From contig NZ_KE386573.1 in NCBI RefSeq assembly GCF_000427685.1, positions 2,402,938-2,466,937 of the forward strand: a stretch of 64,000 nt of DNA. The letters run 5' to 3'. This document shows positions 16,745 to 25,726 of the stretch, piece by piece. Below the pieces are notes generated by a model. The model was not told the origin of the DNA. It saw only the letters and a list, made by a program, of their open reading frames with translations, and made no database searches. A program made the position numbers and the translations under genes. This DNA is from Haloplanus natans DSM 17983 (GTDB lineage: Archaea; Halobacteriota; Halobacteria; Halobacteriales; Haloferacaceae). Within the stretch, counting starts at the first letter, position 1. Each line of letters starts with the position of its first letter.

Positions 16745-18667
16745 ATGAGCGAAATCGTAGTGACGCTTCCCGACGGGTCGGAACTCTCCGTCGCGGAGGG
16801 GTCGACGGTCGAGGACGTCGCCTTCGAGATCGGACCGGGTCTCGGGCGCGACACCGTGGCCGGCGTCGTCGACGGCGACCTCGTCGACAAGGACACGCCC
16901 CTGTCGGACGGCGCCGACCTCGTCATCGTCACCGAGGACAGCGACGAGTATCTCCGCGTCCTGCGCCACTCGGCGGCCCACGTCTTCGCGCAGGCGCTCC
17001 AGCGCCTGCATCCCGAGGCCAAACTCGCCATCGGCCCCCCCACCGACGACGGCTTCTACTACGACGTGACGAACGTCGACCTCGACAGCGAGGATCTGGC
17101 GGACATCGAGGCCGAAGCCGAGGCGATCATCGCCGAGGATCTGGACATCGAGCGCGAGGAACGCCCGCGTGACGAGGTGTTGGCGGAGTACGCCGACAAC
17201 CCGTACAAGCGGGACATCCTCGAAACCGAAGCGGCGGGAGAAGACCCCGTCACGATCTACCGACAGGGCGAGTTCGAGGACCTCTGTCAGGGTCCACACG
17301 TCGGGTCGACCGGTGAGATCGGTGCGTTCAAACTCCTCAACATCTCCTCGGCCTACTGGCGGGGCGACGAGGACGAGGACACGCTGACACGGGTGTACGG
17401 TACGGCCTTCGAGGGCGAGGCGGAGATGGAAGCGTACCTCGAACGCCGCCGCGAGGCCCAGGAGCGCGACCACCGGAAACTCGGGCGCGAACTCGATTTA
17501 TTTTCCATCGACGAGACGACCGGCCCCGGCCTCCCGCTCTATCACCCCAACGGGAAGCGGGTCCTCGACGAACTCTCGGGGTTCGCGCGCGACCTGAACC
17601 TCGATGCCGGCTACGACCCCGTCGAGACGCCCCATCTCTTCCGGACGGAGCTCTGGAAGAAATCCGGTCACTACGAGAACTACGTCGACGACATGTTCCT
17701 CCTCGACGTGAACGACGAGGAGTACGGACTGAAGCCGATGAACTGTCCCGGTCACGCCACCATCTTCGACCAGCAGTCGTGGTCGTACCGCGACCTACCC
17801 GTCCGCTACTTCGAGGACGGCAAGGTGTACCGGAAGGAACAGCGTGGCGAGCTCTCGGGGCTCTCGCGGGTGTGGTCGTTCACCATCGACGACGGGCACG
17901 TGTTCGTCCGCCCGGATCAGATCGAAGACGAGGTGAACCTCGTGATGGACAACATCTTCCACGTCTTCGAGACGTTCGGCCTGGACGCGGAGGTGGCACT
18001 CGCCACCCGCCCGGAGAAGTCCGTCGGGAGCGACGACATCTGGGAGCGCGCCGAGTCACAACTGCGGGACGTACTCGACTCCCAGGACATCGCGTACGAC
18101 GTGGAGGCGGGCGACGGCGCCTTCTACGGCCCCAAGATCGACTTCGCGTTCGAGGACGCCCTCGGCCGCAAGTGGGACGGCCCGACGGTCCAACTCGATT
18201 TCAACATGCCCGAGCGGTTCGATCTGACCTACACCGGCGAGGACAACGAGGACCACCGCCCGGTCATGCTGCATCGCGCTCTCTACGGCAGTTACGAGCG
18301 CTTCCTGATGGTGCTCATCGAACACTTCGACGGGAAGTTCCCGCTCTGGCTGTCGCCCGAACAGGTCCGCATCCTCCCCGTCAGCGACGACAACCTCGGC
18401 TACGCGGGCCGCCTCGCGAACGAACTCGACGACTTCCGGGTCGACATCGAGGATCGCTCCTGGACGGTCGGCCGCAAGATTCAGCAGGCCCACAGCGACC
18501 GCGTGCCCTACATGCTCATCGTCGGCGACGACGAGGAGACGAGCGGCACCGTCTCGGTCCGGGATCGGAAAGAGCGGGAGCGAAAGGACGTCGACCGCGA
18601 GGCGTTCGCGGCCCACCTGCGGGCCGAACGCGACGAGAAGCGGATCGAACCGGACTTCCTCGATTAG
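16745..18667 (+). CDS. thrS: threonyl-tRNA synthetase
   Basis: This 640-residue, full-length bacterial-type ThrRS starts at ATG 16745 ([20 protein letters not shown]), 28 bases after a TATA-like GTATTATT. The order is a TGS domain, then the editing domain with the metal-binding HxxxH ([12 protein letters not shown]) and [17 protein letters not shown]. The class II core has motif 1 ([20 protein letters not shown]), [10 protein letters not shown] with the zinc-ligand Cys, [16 protein letters not shown], and motif 3 ([14 protein letters not shown]). An anticodon-binding domain closes the protein. Most other archaea use a different editing domain; haloarchaea are known for this type. The stop interlocks with the next gene (TTAG). 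Confidence 0.97.
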   Translation: MSEIVVTLPDGSELSVAEGSTVEDVAFEIGPGLGRDTVAGVVDGDLVDKDTPLSDGADLVIVTEDSDEYLRVLRHSAAHVFAQALQRLHPEAKLAIGPPTDDGFYYDVTNVDLDSEDLADIEAEAEAIIAEDLDIEREERPRDEVLAEYADNPYKRDILETEAAGEDPVTIYRQGEFEDLCQGPHVGSTGEIGAFKLLNISSAYWRGDEDEDTLTRVYGTAFEGEAEMEAYLERRREAQERDHRKLGRELDLFSIDETTGPGLPLYHPNGKRVLDELSGFARDLNLDAGYDPVETPHLFRTELWKKSGHYENYVDDMFLLDVNDEEYGLKPMNCPGHATIFDQQSWSYRDLPVRYFEDGKVYRKEQRGELSGLSRVWSFTIDDGHVFVRPDQIEDEVNLVMDNIFHVFETFGLDAEVALATRPEKSVGSDDIWERAESQLRDVLDSQDIAYDVEAGDGAFYGPKIDFAFEDALGRKWDGPTVQLDFNMPERFDLTYTGEDNEDHRPVMLHRALYGSYERFLMVLIEHFDGKFPLWLSPEQVRILPVSDDNLGYAGRLANELDDFRVDIEDRSWTVGRKIQQAHSDRVPYMLIVGDDEETSGTVSVRDRKERERKDVDREAFAAHLRAERDEKRIEPDFLD

Positions 18668-18843
18668 AACATCACGCGGTTTTCGTCGTCGATCAGGTTG
18701 TAGAGTCGCCGCTCACAGTCGGTCGCGAACTGGGAGCGAGCACCGGCCGGCATCGTCTCGGCGTCGGGCCTCGATTCTGCGCGCCACGTATCGTCTGTCA
18801 GTGTCGGTGCCGTGCGGTCGGTCGTCGGGAGTGAAGTGCTCAT
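18664..18843 (-). CDS. small conserved-looking protein of unknown function
   Basis: This 59-residue ORF runs from ATG 18843 to a TAA at 18664-18666 that interlocks with the thrS stop. It has an N-terminal Thr/Ser/Asp-rich half. The C-terminal half, [20 protein letters not shown] followed by VMF, looks like a helix-forming conserved motif with one Cys. Codon use and the exact meeting of stop codons support a real gene. I do not recognise the family. Confidence 0.55.
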   Translation of the reverse strand: MSTSLPTTDRTAPTLTDDTWRAESRPDAETMPAGARSQFATDCERRLYNLIDDENRVMF

Positions 18844-18973
18844 GTGCGGTGGAATCGGAAGTCGGTCGAACGTCGATACCTGGGGGTCGGGAAAAGTCAG
18901 TCGCGTACAGGTACGACGTGAGCACGCATCGAACGGGACGACGGACGCATCTATCATAAACGTTCCTGTTCGA

Positions 18974-20806
18974 TCAGGCGGGGACGGGGCAGTCGACGCC
19001 CGAGAACTCGAAGCGGGCGCCGCCGTCGGTGCCGTCGACGACGGCCGCCGACCAGCCGTGGGCCTCGGCGATGGCCTGGACGATGGTGAGTCCGAGGCCG
19101 GTGCCGTCGTTCGTGGAGTAGCCACGGTCGAAGACGGCGTCGCGTTCGTCGGCGGGGATGCCGGGGCCCATGTCCTCGACGTAGAACCCGCGCTCGATGA
19201 CGCCGACGCGAACGGTGAGCGGATCGGAGCCGTGTTCGACGCTGTCGTCGGGAGCCTGCGACCGAGGGCTGGTCGAGCCATGCTCGACGCTGTTCCGAAA
19301 CAGGTTCTCCAGCAACTGCTGGAGTCGCTCGCGGTCGGCCGTGACGCGGCCATCGCTCTCGACAACGAGGTCGGCGTCGCCGGTGGCGACGCTCGCCCAC
19401 GCGTCGTCTGCCACATCGCCGAGGCGCACCTCCGCGGCCGATTCGATGACCGATCCCTGTCGCGCGAGTTCCAACAGGTCGGTGACGAGCCGTTCCATCC
19501 GGTCGAGGGCGTCATCGGCTTCGGTCAGGTGGTCCGCCGCGCCCGTCTCCCGCGCCAGTTCGAGTTGTCCCTGAGCGATGTTCAGCGGGTTGCGGAGGTC
19601 GTGGCTGACGATGCTGGCGAACTCGGAGAGCCGCTCGTTTTTCCGTTCCAGTTTCTCGCGTGCCGCGCGCTCCTCGAGTTCGTAGCTCACCCACCGAGTC
19701 AACAGTTCGACGAAGATCCGCTCCACGTCCGAGAAGGCCGTCTCGCGGGCGTCGGCGTCGGCGAAACACAACGTCCCGTACAGGTCACCGTCGACGATCA
19801 CCTTCCCGCCGAGATAACACCCGAGGCCGAAGGCGTCGTAGGCGGGGTCGTCCGCCCACCCCGCCGCGACGGCGTTGTGAACGCCGAGCAGGCCCTCCCC
19901 CTGGATTGTCTTCCGGCAGTACGCCCGCGAGAGCGGGCACTGCTCCCCCGGCTGGAGCGACGGGTGCGTTCCCCGTGAATCGACGATCCGCTGTGTGTCG
20001 CCGTCGATTCGCGTGAGGAAGCCGTAGTCGACGCCGAGGCGATCACAGCCGAGTTCGAGGACGCGCCCGAGTCGGTCCTCGAACGTCAGATCGCGATCGG
20101 AGAGCGTCTCGTAGAGCGCGGCCAGCGACGCCTCGGTCGCCCGGAGTTCGGCGGCGAACGCCGCCCGCTCGGAGACGTCGAGACCGACGACGACCAGCGA
20201 GTCCTCGGCGACGCGCGTCAGCGTCCACTCGTGATCGATCCGCCCGCCCGCCGGAGTCTCGACCGGCGCCTCGACGACCCGTTGCCCCGTCGCGAGTGCC
20301 TCGGCCAGGCGTTCGCGTGCATCCGGCACGACGATGGCGGTCACGCCGGCCCCGCGGAGCGACACGTCGTCGTCCCACACCGCCGCCGCGCGCGAGTTCC
20401 ACTGGCGTATCTCGCCGTCCGGGGCGACGAGCAAGCCGATTCCCGGGATGGCGTCGAGAATCGTCGCCGTCGAAACCGACGACGCGTTCGTGTCCGCGCT
20501 CGTGTCCACACCCACCGCCGCCACGATTCGATCGATCAACCCATCGACTGCGGCGGTGTCGTCGACCGGCGCCAACACCTGCGGCAGGTCGGGGGCGCGG
20601 TCAGCGACCACCCGTTGCAGTTCGATACCCGTCCAGTCGGTCGGTCCGAACGCGATGACGACGCAGTCGATCGACTGGTCGAGGGCGTCGCGAGCGTCGT
20701 CAGCGGTCGTCGCCGTGTGGACGATCATCCGCGCCGCGGCGTCGAGGGCAGTAGCGATGCGGGTCGCCGCCGACGACGGCGGGTGGAGATACAGGACGCG
20801 AATCAC
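18974..20806 (-). CDS. PAS/GAF sensor histidine kinase
   Basis: This protein of about 610 residues starts at GTG 20806 (VIRVLYLHPPSSAATRI), with an alternative start at 20830. The N-terminus looks like a degenerate receiver fold. A PAS domain follows (ILDAIPGIGLLVAPDGEIRQ), then a GAF domain with CPLSRAYCRKTIQGEGLLGV and GCYLGGKVIVDGDLYGTLCF. HisKA has the H-box SHDLRNPLN, and HATPase_c shows the N-box, VEDMGPGIPADERDAVFDRG and GTGLGLTIVQAIAEAHG. There are no membrane segments, so it is cytosolic. The ligand is unknown and no cognate response regulator is adjacent. The architecture is common in haloarchaea. Confidence 0.9.
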   Translation of the reverse strand: MIRVLYLHPPSSAATRIATALDAAARMIVHTATTADDARDALDQSIDCVVIAFGPTDWTGIELQRVVADRAPDLPQVLAPVDDTAAVDGLIDRIVAAVGVDTSADTNASSVSTATILDAIPGIGLLVAPDGEIRQWNSRAAAVWDDDVSLRGAGVTAIVVPDARERLAEALATGQRVVEAPVETPAGGRIDHEWTLTRVAEDSLVVVGLDVSERAAFAAELRATEASLAALYETLSDRDLTFEDRLGRVLELGCDRLGVDYGFLTRIDGDTQRIVDSRGTHPSLQPGEQCPLSRAYCRKTIQGEGLLGVHNAVAAGWADDPAYDAFGLGCYLGGKVIVDGDLYGTLCFADADARETAFSDVERIFVELLTRWVSYELEERAAREKLERKNERLSEFASIVSHDLRNPLNIAQGQLELARETGAADHLTEADDALDRMERLVTDLLELARQGSVIESAAEVRLGDVADDAWASVATGDADLVVESDGRVTADRERLQQLLENLFRNSVEHGSTSPRSQAPDDSVEHGSDPLTVRVGVIERGFYVEDMGPGIPADERDAVFDRGYSTNDGTGLGLTIVQAIAEAHGWSAAVVDGTDGGARFEFSGVDCPVPA

Positions 20807-20904
20807 GGCTATCGAATCGCCCCTTCGCACCGAGAGGGGTAAAACACACCGGCGTGGCGGGCCGCCGACCCCGAGGCGGGCCCGTCGTCCGACGCCAGTA
20901 CGAC

Positions 20905-21186
20905 CTACGCCGTCAGGATCGCTCGCAGATCGTCGGGATCGACGCGGTATTTGAACTGCGGCCGCCCGTCGACCGTGACGTAGGGGACGCGCTCGCCGTA
21001 TCGCTCGCGCAGTTCGGCGTCTGCGTCGACGTCGACGGTTTCGAGGTCGACCGGTCGCGAGAGCGACATCGCGACGCGCTCGATCGTCTCGATGGCCTCG
21101 TCACAGAGGTGACAGCCGTCGCGCGTGTAGACGGTGACCTGCACCTCCGCCGCCGGATCGGGGGTCGCCGACTCGTCGTGGGTCAC
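20905..21186 (-). CDS. glutaredoxin/thioredoxin-like (DUF836) protein
   Basis: This 93-residue protein starts at a GTG (VTHDESATPDPAAEVQVTVY). The active-site motif is TRDGCHLCDEAIETIER with a CxxC pair, followed by VDLETVDVDADAELRERYGE and the cis-Pro loop RVPYVTVDGRPQFKY. This is the DUF836 branch of the thioredoxin fold. It probably acts as a cytosolic thiol-disulfide reductant; its partner is unknown. The gene stands alone between the kinase and a lipoprotein gene. Confidence 0.85.
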   Translation of the reverse strand: MTHDESATPDPAAEVQVTVYTRDGCHLCDEAIETIERVAMSLSRPVDLETVDVDADAELRERYGERVPYVTVDGRPQFKYRVDPDDLRAILTA

Positions 21187-21302
21187 ACCCGATCGTAGCC
21201 GCCACCCGATCCTAACGCTGTCGACTGTGACTGGGCCGTGGGACTCGCCGAGGCGGCCAGCCCCCGGTCGAGTCGGGGCAGGCAGTCGATCATTCCTCCG
21301 GC

Positions 21303-22097
21303 CTACGCCGCCGACAGCCACTCGGGGGTCGGCACGTCCGTCCCGCCGATGCGCGTCTGTGAGTAGTGGTAGACGACCGTGCCGCGGGTGTAGGTCACCG
21401 TCGTCCGGATGTCTATCACCCGCCCGCGGTCGCTGACGACGACCCGACCCGACGCCGCCGTGGCGGTGCCGTACGTCCCCGAGAGCGTGTCGTTGTGAAC
21501 GCCGACAACGTCGTACACCAGCGCCGTGGTGCCGCCACGCGTCACCGTCTCGTTCAGTTCGAGTCGGTAGGTCAGGAGCTGTGACCGGAGGACTGCGTTG
21601 TCTATCGACTGGGCTGCGCGGACGAACGTGGTGTTGGAGCGGCCGACGACCGTCTCGTTGCGCACGCTCCACTGCCGGAATGTTCCGTCGGCAAAAAAGA
21701 CCTCGCGTGTCCGCTCCGTGCCGTCGATGCGGGCGGAGAGCCGTCGGCCGCCCGTGTCGAGTCGCATCTCCAACGTGGTGTTCGCGGCCGCGTCGCTCTC
21801 GGCGCTGACGATACGGGACCGATACTGCACCGTCGCCGACGGGCCGGTGAGCACCGCCCGGTAGTGGGACTCGAGTGCCGCCCCCGTGTCGTTCACCCCG
21901 GTTTCGGACCAGCCGCCGGGGAACGTCCCGTTCCCATCACTGGCGGGTGTGGCCGTGGGTGTGGAGGTTTGAGTGGGTGTCGCCGTTGGGGTTGCCGTCT
22001 CCGTCGGGGTCGCCGTTCCGTCCGGACCAGCCCCGCCGCCACAGCCGGCGAGGACGACGAGAACCGCGAGCGCCAGCGCCGTACCGATCCGAATCAT
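21303..22097 (-). CDS. haloarchaeal secreted lipoprotein (DUF7537-like)
   Basis: This 264-residue protein starts at Met 22097 (MIRIGTALALAVLVVLAGC), a Sec-type signal with a lipobox (LAGC). A Thr/Pro linker (TPTETATPTATPTQTSTPTA) follows, typical of haloarchaeal cell-surface lipoproteins. The body reads as a beta-rich domain with repeated strands such as NTTLEMRLDTGGRRLSARID and GRVVVSDRGRVIDIRTTVTY. I believe it belongs to DUF7537, a family of unknown role at the cell surface. ATG 22115 is a less likely start. The promoter side faces repeat copy B. Confidence 0.78.
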   Translation of the reverse strand: MIRIGTALALAVLVVLAGCGGGAGPDGTATPTETATPTATPTQTSTPTATPASDGNGTFPGGWSETGVNDTGAALESHYRAVLTGPSATVQYRSRIVSAESDAAANTTLEMRLDTGGRRLSARIDGTERTREVFFADGTFRQWSVRNETVVGRSNTTFVRAAQSIDNAVLRSQLLTYRLELNETVTRGGTTALVYDVVGVHNDTLSGTYGTATAASGRVVVSDRGRVIDIRTTVTYTRGTVVYHYSQTRIGGTDVPTPEWLSAA

Positions 22098-22181
22098 ACC
22101 GTTACTGGAGCGCACGCTCTTATCACTGTCACGCTCTCCACCGGGTACGCCCGCTCGTTCGGGTCGTCGTCTCGGAGTGAC

Positions 22182-22267
22182 TGACAGTATTTATTGTAAC
22201 TGGTTACCGGTGGATCGCCGGACCGTCTTGGCTTCCCACCGGTAATGACTTACAATAAATACTATGA
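22182..22267 (-). repeat. 86-bp palindromic repeat, copy B
   Basis: The 86-base plan is complete. The outer arms TGACAGTATTTATTGTAA and TTACAATAAATACTATGA pair except for one mismatch and carry a compensatory G-C to A-T change relative to copy A. The loop GGACCGTCTT and the spacers are the reverse complement of those in copy A, so this copy lies on the minus strand. It sits 21 bases left of the first tRNA-Lys-derived att-like fragment and is not next to a stop codon. Confidence 0.92.
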
Positions 22268-22287
22268 AAACCCGTCGAAGACGGAGG

Positions 22288-22307
22288 GGGCCGGGAGGGA
22301 GTTGAAC
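22288..22307 (-). repeat. att-like copy of the tRNA-Lys 3' end (left)
   Basis: Twenty bases (gggccgggagggagttgaac) are identical to the 3' part of the tRNA-Lys gene at 23809-23882, covering the T-arm and acceptor stem. A truncated tyrosine-recombinase gene begins about 60 bases to the right. A copy of a tRNA 3' end next to an integrase gene is the standard signature of an integration junction. Confidence 0.75.
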
Positions 22308-22369
22308 GCTCCCTTCGGTCGCCCCGCAGTCGATTACCGGGGCCGCGCTCCCGCTGTGGGCTACCAGCT

Positions 22370-22588
22370 ATGCACGCCAACCTACAGACCATCGAACCGG
22401 GAGAAGCCCAGCAGTGGTATCTCGAAGACCGCGCCGACAGCCTCAGCGAGAACTCCCTCAAAGCCCACGGCTACCGCACCAAGCACTTCGTCCGCTGGTG
22501 TGGCATCGACAATACGAACGTCCTCACCGGGCGACACTTCGCCTGCTACAAGGCGTGGCGACAGGAGGACGGTGACTTCACCGATCGA
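22370..22588 (+). pseudogene. integrase (tyrosine recombinase) N-terminal fragment
   Basis: About 70 codons encode the N-terminal SAM-like core-binding domain of a haloarchaeal XerC/D-type integrase: LQTIEPGEAQQWYLEDRADS, LSENSLKAHGYRTKHFVRWC and LTGRHFACYKAWRQEDGD. The catalytic domain (Arg...HxxR...Tyr) is missing. Around 22580 the homology ends abruptly where another broken gene begins on the opposite strand. The reading frame stays open further, but that part is antisense to the other fragment. It is a remnant of the enzyme that once integrated an element at tRNA-Lys. Confidence 0.72.
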
Positions 22589-22803
22589 GCCGAATCTGAG
22601 GATGCTGATCTCTTCCATCCGCTCGCCCGCCGTGGGCTTGCTCACCCCGATCAGGTCGCATACGTCGCGGGTCGTCAGAACCCCGCCGTTGGCCGGATCG
22701 AGGAGTGCCCGAACGAGGGGCCGGCGCTTCTCGGGGATCGTGCTCAACGCGATCCGAGCGCACACCTGCATATCTTCGACGGTGACGTATCGGCTGGCGT
22801 TAG
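22580..22803 (-). pseudogene. broken helix-turn-helix gene
   Basis: On the minus strand the sequence reads VTVEDMQVCARIALSTIPEK, RRPLVRALLDPANGGVLTTR and DVCDLIGVSKPTAGERMEEI, a clear winged-helix segment. It has no proper start and loses its character after ILRFGSI, where it meets the truncated integrase head to head. Similar HTH tails occur in plasmid- or virus-borne haloarchaeal proteins, but I cannot name the family. The junction at about 22580 is probably a deletion breakpoint within the former element. Confidence 0.5.
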
Positions 22804-23150
22804 AGCCACTCCTCGGTTAGATACACGACAGGTGGCAGTTCCTCAGCTGAAGAGATAGCGTCACAGACCGCAGAGAGAATGCGGTAGAGTTCGAACGCCG
22901 ACAGCCGCTGGTTCGGTGCGTAGAAGGTTCTGTCGCCATCCGCCCGAATCTCGCTTACGTAATCGTCGTCGTGAGTCACGACGATCCGGTCAGTCGAGTC
23001 AGCGTATCCGCGGACTTCGGCATCTTTCGCTCCCCGGCCCAGTTCCGATACGTCGACGACTCGCTCGACATCGTGACCATCCTTCTCGCAGAGCCGAGCG
23101 AACTTCGCTTCCGTATCCTCGTCGAACAACAGCGGTAACCTCACCGACAT
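22800..23150 (-). CDS. DUF5615 PIN-like protein, probable toxin
   Basis: This 116-residue protein begins RLPLLFDEDTEAKFARLCEK and carries GAKDAEVRGYADSTDRIVVT followed by HDDDYVSE. The acidic residues (FDED and THDDD) match the active-site positions of DUF5615/Mut7-C-like PIN nucleases. Such proteins pair with DUF433 antitoxins. It follows the DUF433 gene by 9 bases on the same strand, which supports a toxin-antitoxin operon with the toxin second. Its location inside an att-flanked scar fits the mobility of such modules. Confidence 0.8.
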   Translation of the reverse strand: MSVRLPLLFDEDTEAKFARLCEKDGHDVERVVDVSELGRGAKDAEVRGYADSTDRIVVTHDDDYVSEIRADGDRTFYAPNQRLSAFELYRILSAVCDAISSAEELPPVVYLTEEWL

Positions 23151-23159
23151 CGGACGCCG

Positions 23160-23477
23160 TTACTCCAAATCCTCGGGACCCGTCGCGACATCCGGATTCG
23201 ACTCCGCTTTCTCACGCCGTTCGCCTCGTTTCTGCTCGATCCTCGCCATCTCGTCGGGGTGGTCGTGATAGTAGGCCAGCGCACGGTACACGTCGGCGAC
23301 ATCGAGGTCGTGCCGATCCGCGACCGTCCGCGGTTCAAGCCCACGCCCTTCCACCCGTTCGTGGACGAAGTACACCCCGATCCGCGTCCCGTCGATTCGT
23401 GGTTTACCACCCAACACGTCCTCGGTACTGACGATCCGAGATGGAGATGTACCGGGCCCCGACTTCGTTCCACTCAT
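23160..23477 (-). CDS. DUF433 protein, probable antitoxin
   Basis: This 105-residue protein has the DUF433 signature RIVSTEDVLGGKPRIDGTRI, then GVYFVHERVEGRGLEPRTVA and LDVADVYRALAYYHDHPDEM. DUF433 is a short helix-turn-helix domain typical of VapB45-like antitoxins. The C-terminal Glu/Lys/Arg-rich tail probably wraps the partner. It is followed immediately by the DUF5615 gene. Both lie between att-like repeats and are the only intact genes in the scar. Confidence 0.82.
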   Translation of the reverse strand: MSGTKSGPGTSPSRIVSTEDVLGGKPRIDGTRIGVYFVHERVEGRGLEPRTVADRHDLDVADVYRALAYYHDHPDEMARIEQKRGERREKAESNPDVATGPEDLE

Positions 23478-23808
23478 ACCGCTCTATTGCGCGTCGGCGT
23501 ATGAAAAGTCTCGCTTCATCCGAACCCGATCCATCGGCCGAGCCCCGCCGTGTCGGGTCCGCGGCGGCGGCGCGTGATGTCGCAGGCTGGCGGGTCGGTC
23601 GGGTCCCGAGCGAACTGACGGCGTACGGTGTCTCGCAGAAGCGGGCCGGGAGGGAGTTGAACCCGATTGCGAGGCTCACTGGCTCACGGCTCCGCCGTTC
23701 GCCATACCGAGACGCTCACTTCGTTCGCGTCTCGCACCGCTCGTCTCGCGTGGTTCAACTCCTCCACGGTCGTTCGAAACCGCTCGCTATCGCTCGTGGA
23801 TTTCTCAC
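23478..23808. other. 331-bp intergenic part of the integration scar
   Basis: It holds the promoter side of the DUF433 gene and, at 23643-23664, a second copy of the tRNA-Lys 3' end. Between that copy and the real tRNA gene, 145 bases carry short inverted motifs such as CGAGACG...CGTCTCG but no gene. Nothing else was recognised. Confidence 0.5.
23643..23664 (-). repeat. att-like copy of the tRNA-Lys 3' end (middle)
   Basis: Twenty-two bases match the 3' end of the tRNA-Lys gene, two bases longer than the left copy, because the sequence continues into GAACCC. With the tRNA itself this makes three copies of the same core, spaced about 1.36 kb and 0.15 kb apart. That suggests two successive or nested integrations. 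Confidence 0.72.
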
Positions 23809-23882
23809 GGGCCGGGAGGGAGTTGAACCCCCGACCGACGGATTAAGAGTCCGTCGCTCTACCTGACTGAGCTACCGGCCCT
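23809..23882 (-). tRNA. tRNA-Lys (CUU)
   Basis: On the minus strand the 74 bases fold as a complete tRNA. The acceptor GGGCCGG pairs with CCGGCCC. The D-arm is GCTC...GAGC. The anticodon arm ACGGA-CTCTTAA-TCCGT has anticodon CTT. The T-arm is GGGGG-TTCAACT-CCCTC, and the discriminator base is G. CCA is not encoded. There is no intron. Its 3' end is the apparent attachment site of the scar to the left. Confidence 0.97.
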
Positions 23883-23950
23883 GTACCTTCGCTATCGGTG
23901 GGCAACTAAAAGGCGTTTCCCTTCCCGTCCGGTGAGCGGAAGGGACGAGG

Positions 23951-23957
23951 TTAAGTG
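23951..23957 (+). promoter_or_regulatory. TATA-like box for the RCK-DHH gene
   Basis: TTAAGTG is centred 28 bases upstream of ATG 23982. This is the spacing expected if the transcript starts at the start codon, and it decides the start in favour of 23982 over the earlier in-frame ATG at 23955. Confidence 0.55.
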
Positions 23958-23981
23958 AAATGCCGAGATACGTCGGCGTGC

Positions 23982-25439
23982 ATGAGCAACGCGGCTACGG
24001 TCTCGACGATGTCGTCGTACGCGATCCTCGGCTGTGGGAGCGTCGGCCACGCGGTCGCCGAGGGCCTCGCGGACGAAGGCAAGAACGTGCTGATCCTCGA
24101 CCGGGACGAGAGCCGCGTCGAAGCGCTTCGCGACCAGGACCTCGACGCCCGGCGCACCGACATCCGGGACGACGAGGTGGCCGACCTCGTCGCAGACCGG
24201 GACGTCCTCCTCATTCTCGCCTCCGACGTCGAGGCGAACAAGGCGGCCGTCTCCACCATCCGCGAGCGCGGCGGCGACCAGTTCATCATCGTCCGCGCGT
24301 CCGACCCCGTCTCGGAGGACGAGTTGACCGAAGCGGGCGCGGACGTGGTGATCACCCCCTCGCAGGTGATCGCCGAATCCGCCCTCCGCGCCCTGGAGAC
24401 GGGCGAACTGGAGTACAAGGCCCAGCAACTCGCCGACCTCCTGCGGTCGGCGACGGGGCCGGTCGCCATCCTCACCCACGACAACCCCGATCCGGACTCC
24501 ATCGCCAGCGCGGTGGCGCTCCAGGCCATCGCCGAGGCCCACGACGTCGACGCCGATATCCTCTATCACGGCGACATCGGCCACCAGGAGAACCGGGCCT
24601 TCGTCAACCTCCTCGGCATCGAACTCCTGCCGCTCTCCGACGCGGAGTCGCTCGACGACTACGGCCTCGTCGCGCTGGTCGATCACATGAAATCCGGCGA
24701 CGTGGGCCTCGAAACCGGCGTCGACATCTTCATCGACCACTACGAACCGGAGACGGAGTACGACGCCGAGTTCATCGACGTACGGCCGAACGTCTCCTCC
24801 ACCTCGACCATCCTCACGAAGTATATCCAGGAGTTCGACCTCTCGCCGGACGAGGCGGTGGCGACGGCGCTGCTGTACGGTATTCGCGCCGAGACGCTCG
24901 ATTTCAAGCGCGACACGACGCCCGCCGATCTGACCGCGGCGGCGTATCTCTACCCCTTTGCCAACCACGACACCCTCGAACAGGTGGAGTCGCCGTCGAT
25001 GTCGCCCGAGACGCTCGACGTACTCGCCGAGGCGATCCAGAACCGGCAGGTCCAGGGGAGCCATCTGGTCTCGAACGCGGGGTTCATCCGTGACCGCGAC
25101 GCGCTGGCACAGGCCGCCCAGCACCTCCTGAATCTGGAGGGGATCACCACTACCGCCGTCTTCGGCATTGCCGACGACACCATCTACCTCGCGGCGCGCT
25201 CGAAGGACATCCGCATCAACATCGGAAACGTGTTGGACGACGCCTACGGCGGCATCGGCGAGACGGGCGGCCACTCGACACAGGGAGGCGTCGAGATTCC
25301 GCTCGGCCTGTTTACCGGCATCGAGGCCAGCGAGGACAACCGGGATACGCTCCTGGCGCTGGCCGAGGAAGCAGTTCGCAAGAAGCTGTTCGACGCGATG
25401 GGCGTCGAGAGCGCGGCCGAGGCTGGAAACGGGAGTTAG
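23982..25439 (+). CDS. DHH-family phosphoesterase with N-terminal RCK/TrkA-N domain
   Basis: This 485-residue protein starts with a Rossmann RCK domain: SYAILGCGSVGHAVAEGLAD, then LILDRDESRVEALRD. A DHH/DHHA1 phosphoesterase follows, with motif I ILTHDNPDPDSIASAVALQA, VALVDHMKSGD in the region of motif II/III, and FIDHYEP. The C-terminal DHHA1 part ends with GIGETGGHSTQGGVEIPLGL, a Gly-rich HxxxxG loop. Such RCK-DHH fusions are common in haloarchaea. They are thought to hydrolyse small phosphodiesters or short oligonucleotides, possibly under nucleotide control through the RCK domain. The stop interlocks with the PRC-barrel gene (TTAG). Confidence 0.88.
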   Translation: MSNAATVSTMSSYAILGCGSVGHAVAEGLADEGKNVLILDRDESRVEALRDQDLDARRTDIRDDEVADLVADRDVLLILASDVEANKAAVSTIRERGGDQFIIVRASDPVSEDELTEAGADVVITPSQVIAESALRALETGELEYKAQQLADLLRSATGPVAILTHDNPDPDSIASAVALQAIAEAHDVDADILYHGDIGHQENRAFVNLLGIELLPLSDAESLDDYGLVALVDHMKSGDVGLETGVDIFIDHYEPETEYDAEFIDVRPNVSSTSTILTKYIQEFDLSPDEAVATALLYGIRAETLDFKRDTTPADLTAAAYLYPFANHDTLEQVESPSMSPETLDVLAEAIQNRQVQGSHLVSNAGFIRDRDALAQAAQHLLNLEGITTTAVFGIADDTIYLAARSKDIRINIGNVLDDAYGGIGETGGHSTQGGVEIPLGLFTGIEASEDNRDTLLALAEEAVRKKLFDAMGVESAAEAGNGS

Positions 25440-25726
25440 GCGACGACCTCTTCGTCCTCGTTGTCGTCTTCTAGCCGTTCGACCACGTCGTTGATCAGGA
25501 TGACGTCGCCGACGGCCCGGACCCAGCGGTACGGGATCATCACACCCTTGCCGGCCTCGATGCGGCCGGCGAACAGTTCCTGGCTGAGTTCGCCAAGTGC
25601 GAGTCCGGTGACGGCCTGCTGGTTCAGATCCAGTCGCACGTCCTCGACTTCCCCGACGAAGACCCCGTTGTTCGAGTACACCTCGCGCCCGACGAGCGTC
25701 GTAATCTCCTGTGGCGTGCCGTCCAT
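25436..25726 (-). CDS. cdpB1: PRC-barrel protein, likely cell-division protein CdpB1
   Basis: This 96-residue, single-domain protein has a PRC-barrel beta fold: LVGREVYSNNGVFVGEVEDV, RLDLNQQAVTGLALGELSQE and GVMIPYRWVRAVGDVILIND, ending in an acidic tail. In Haloferax, CdpB proteins of this type bridge CdpA and SepF at the division ring. From memory the gene neighbourhood (RCK-DHH protein on one side, lactate genes on the other) matches that of cdpB1. The symbol rests on that synteny and the size, and other haloarchaeal PRC-barrel paralogues exist. Confidence 0.75.
   Translation of the reverse strand: MDGTPQEITTLVGREVYSNNGVFVGEVEDVRLDLNQQAVTGLALGELSQELFAGRIEAGKGVMIPYRWVRAVGDVILINDVVERLEDDNEDEEVVA

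Noticed and set aside
22308-22380. A second tRNA gene next to the left att-like copy
   Set aside because: Only the T-arm and acceptor part is tRNA-like. The upstream bases do not give a D-arm, anticodon arm or matching acceptor strand.
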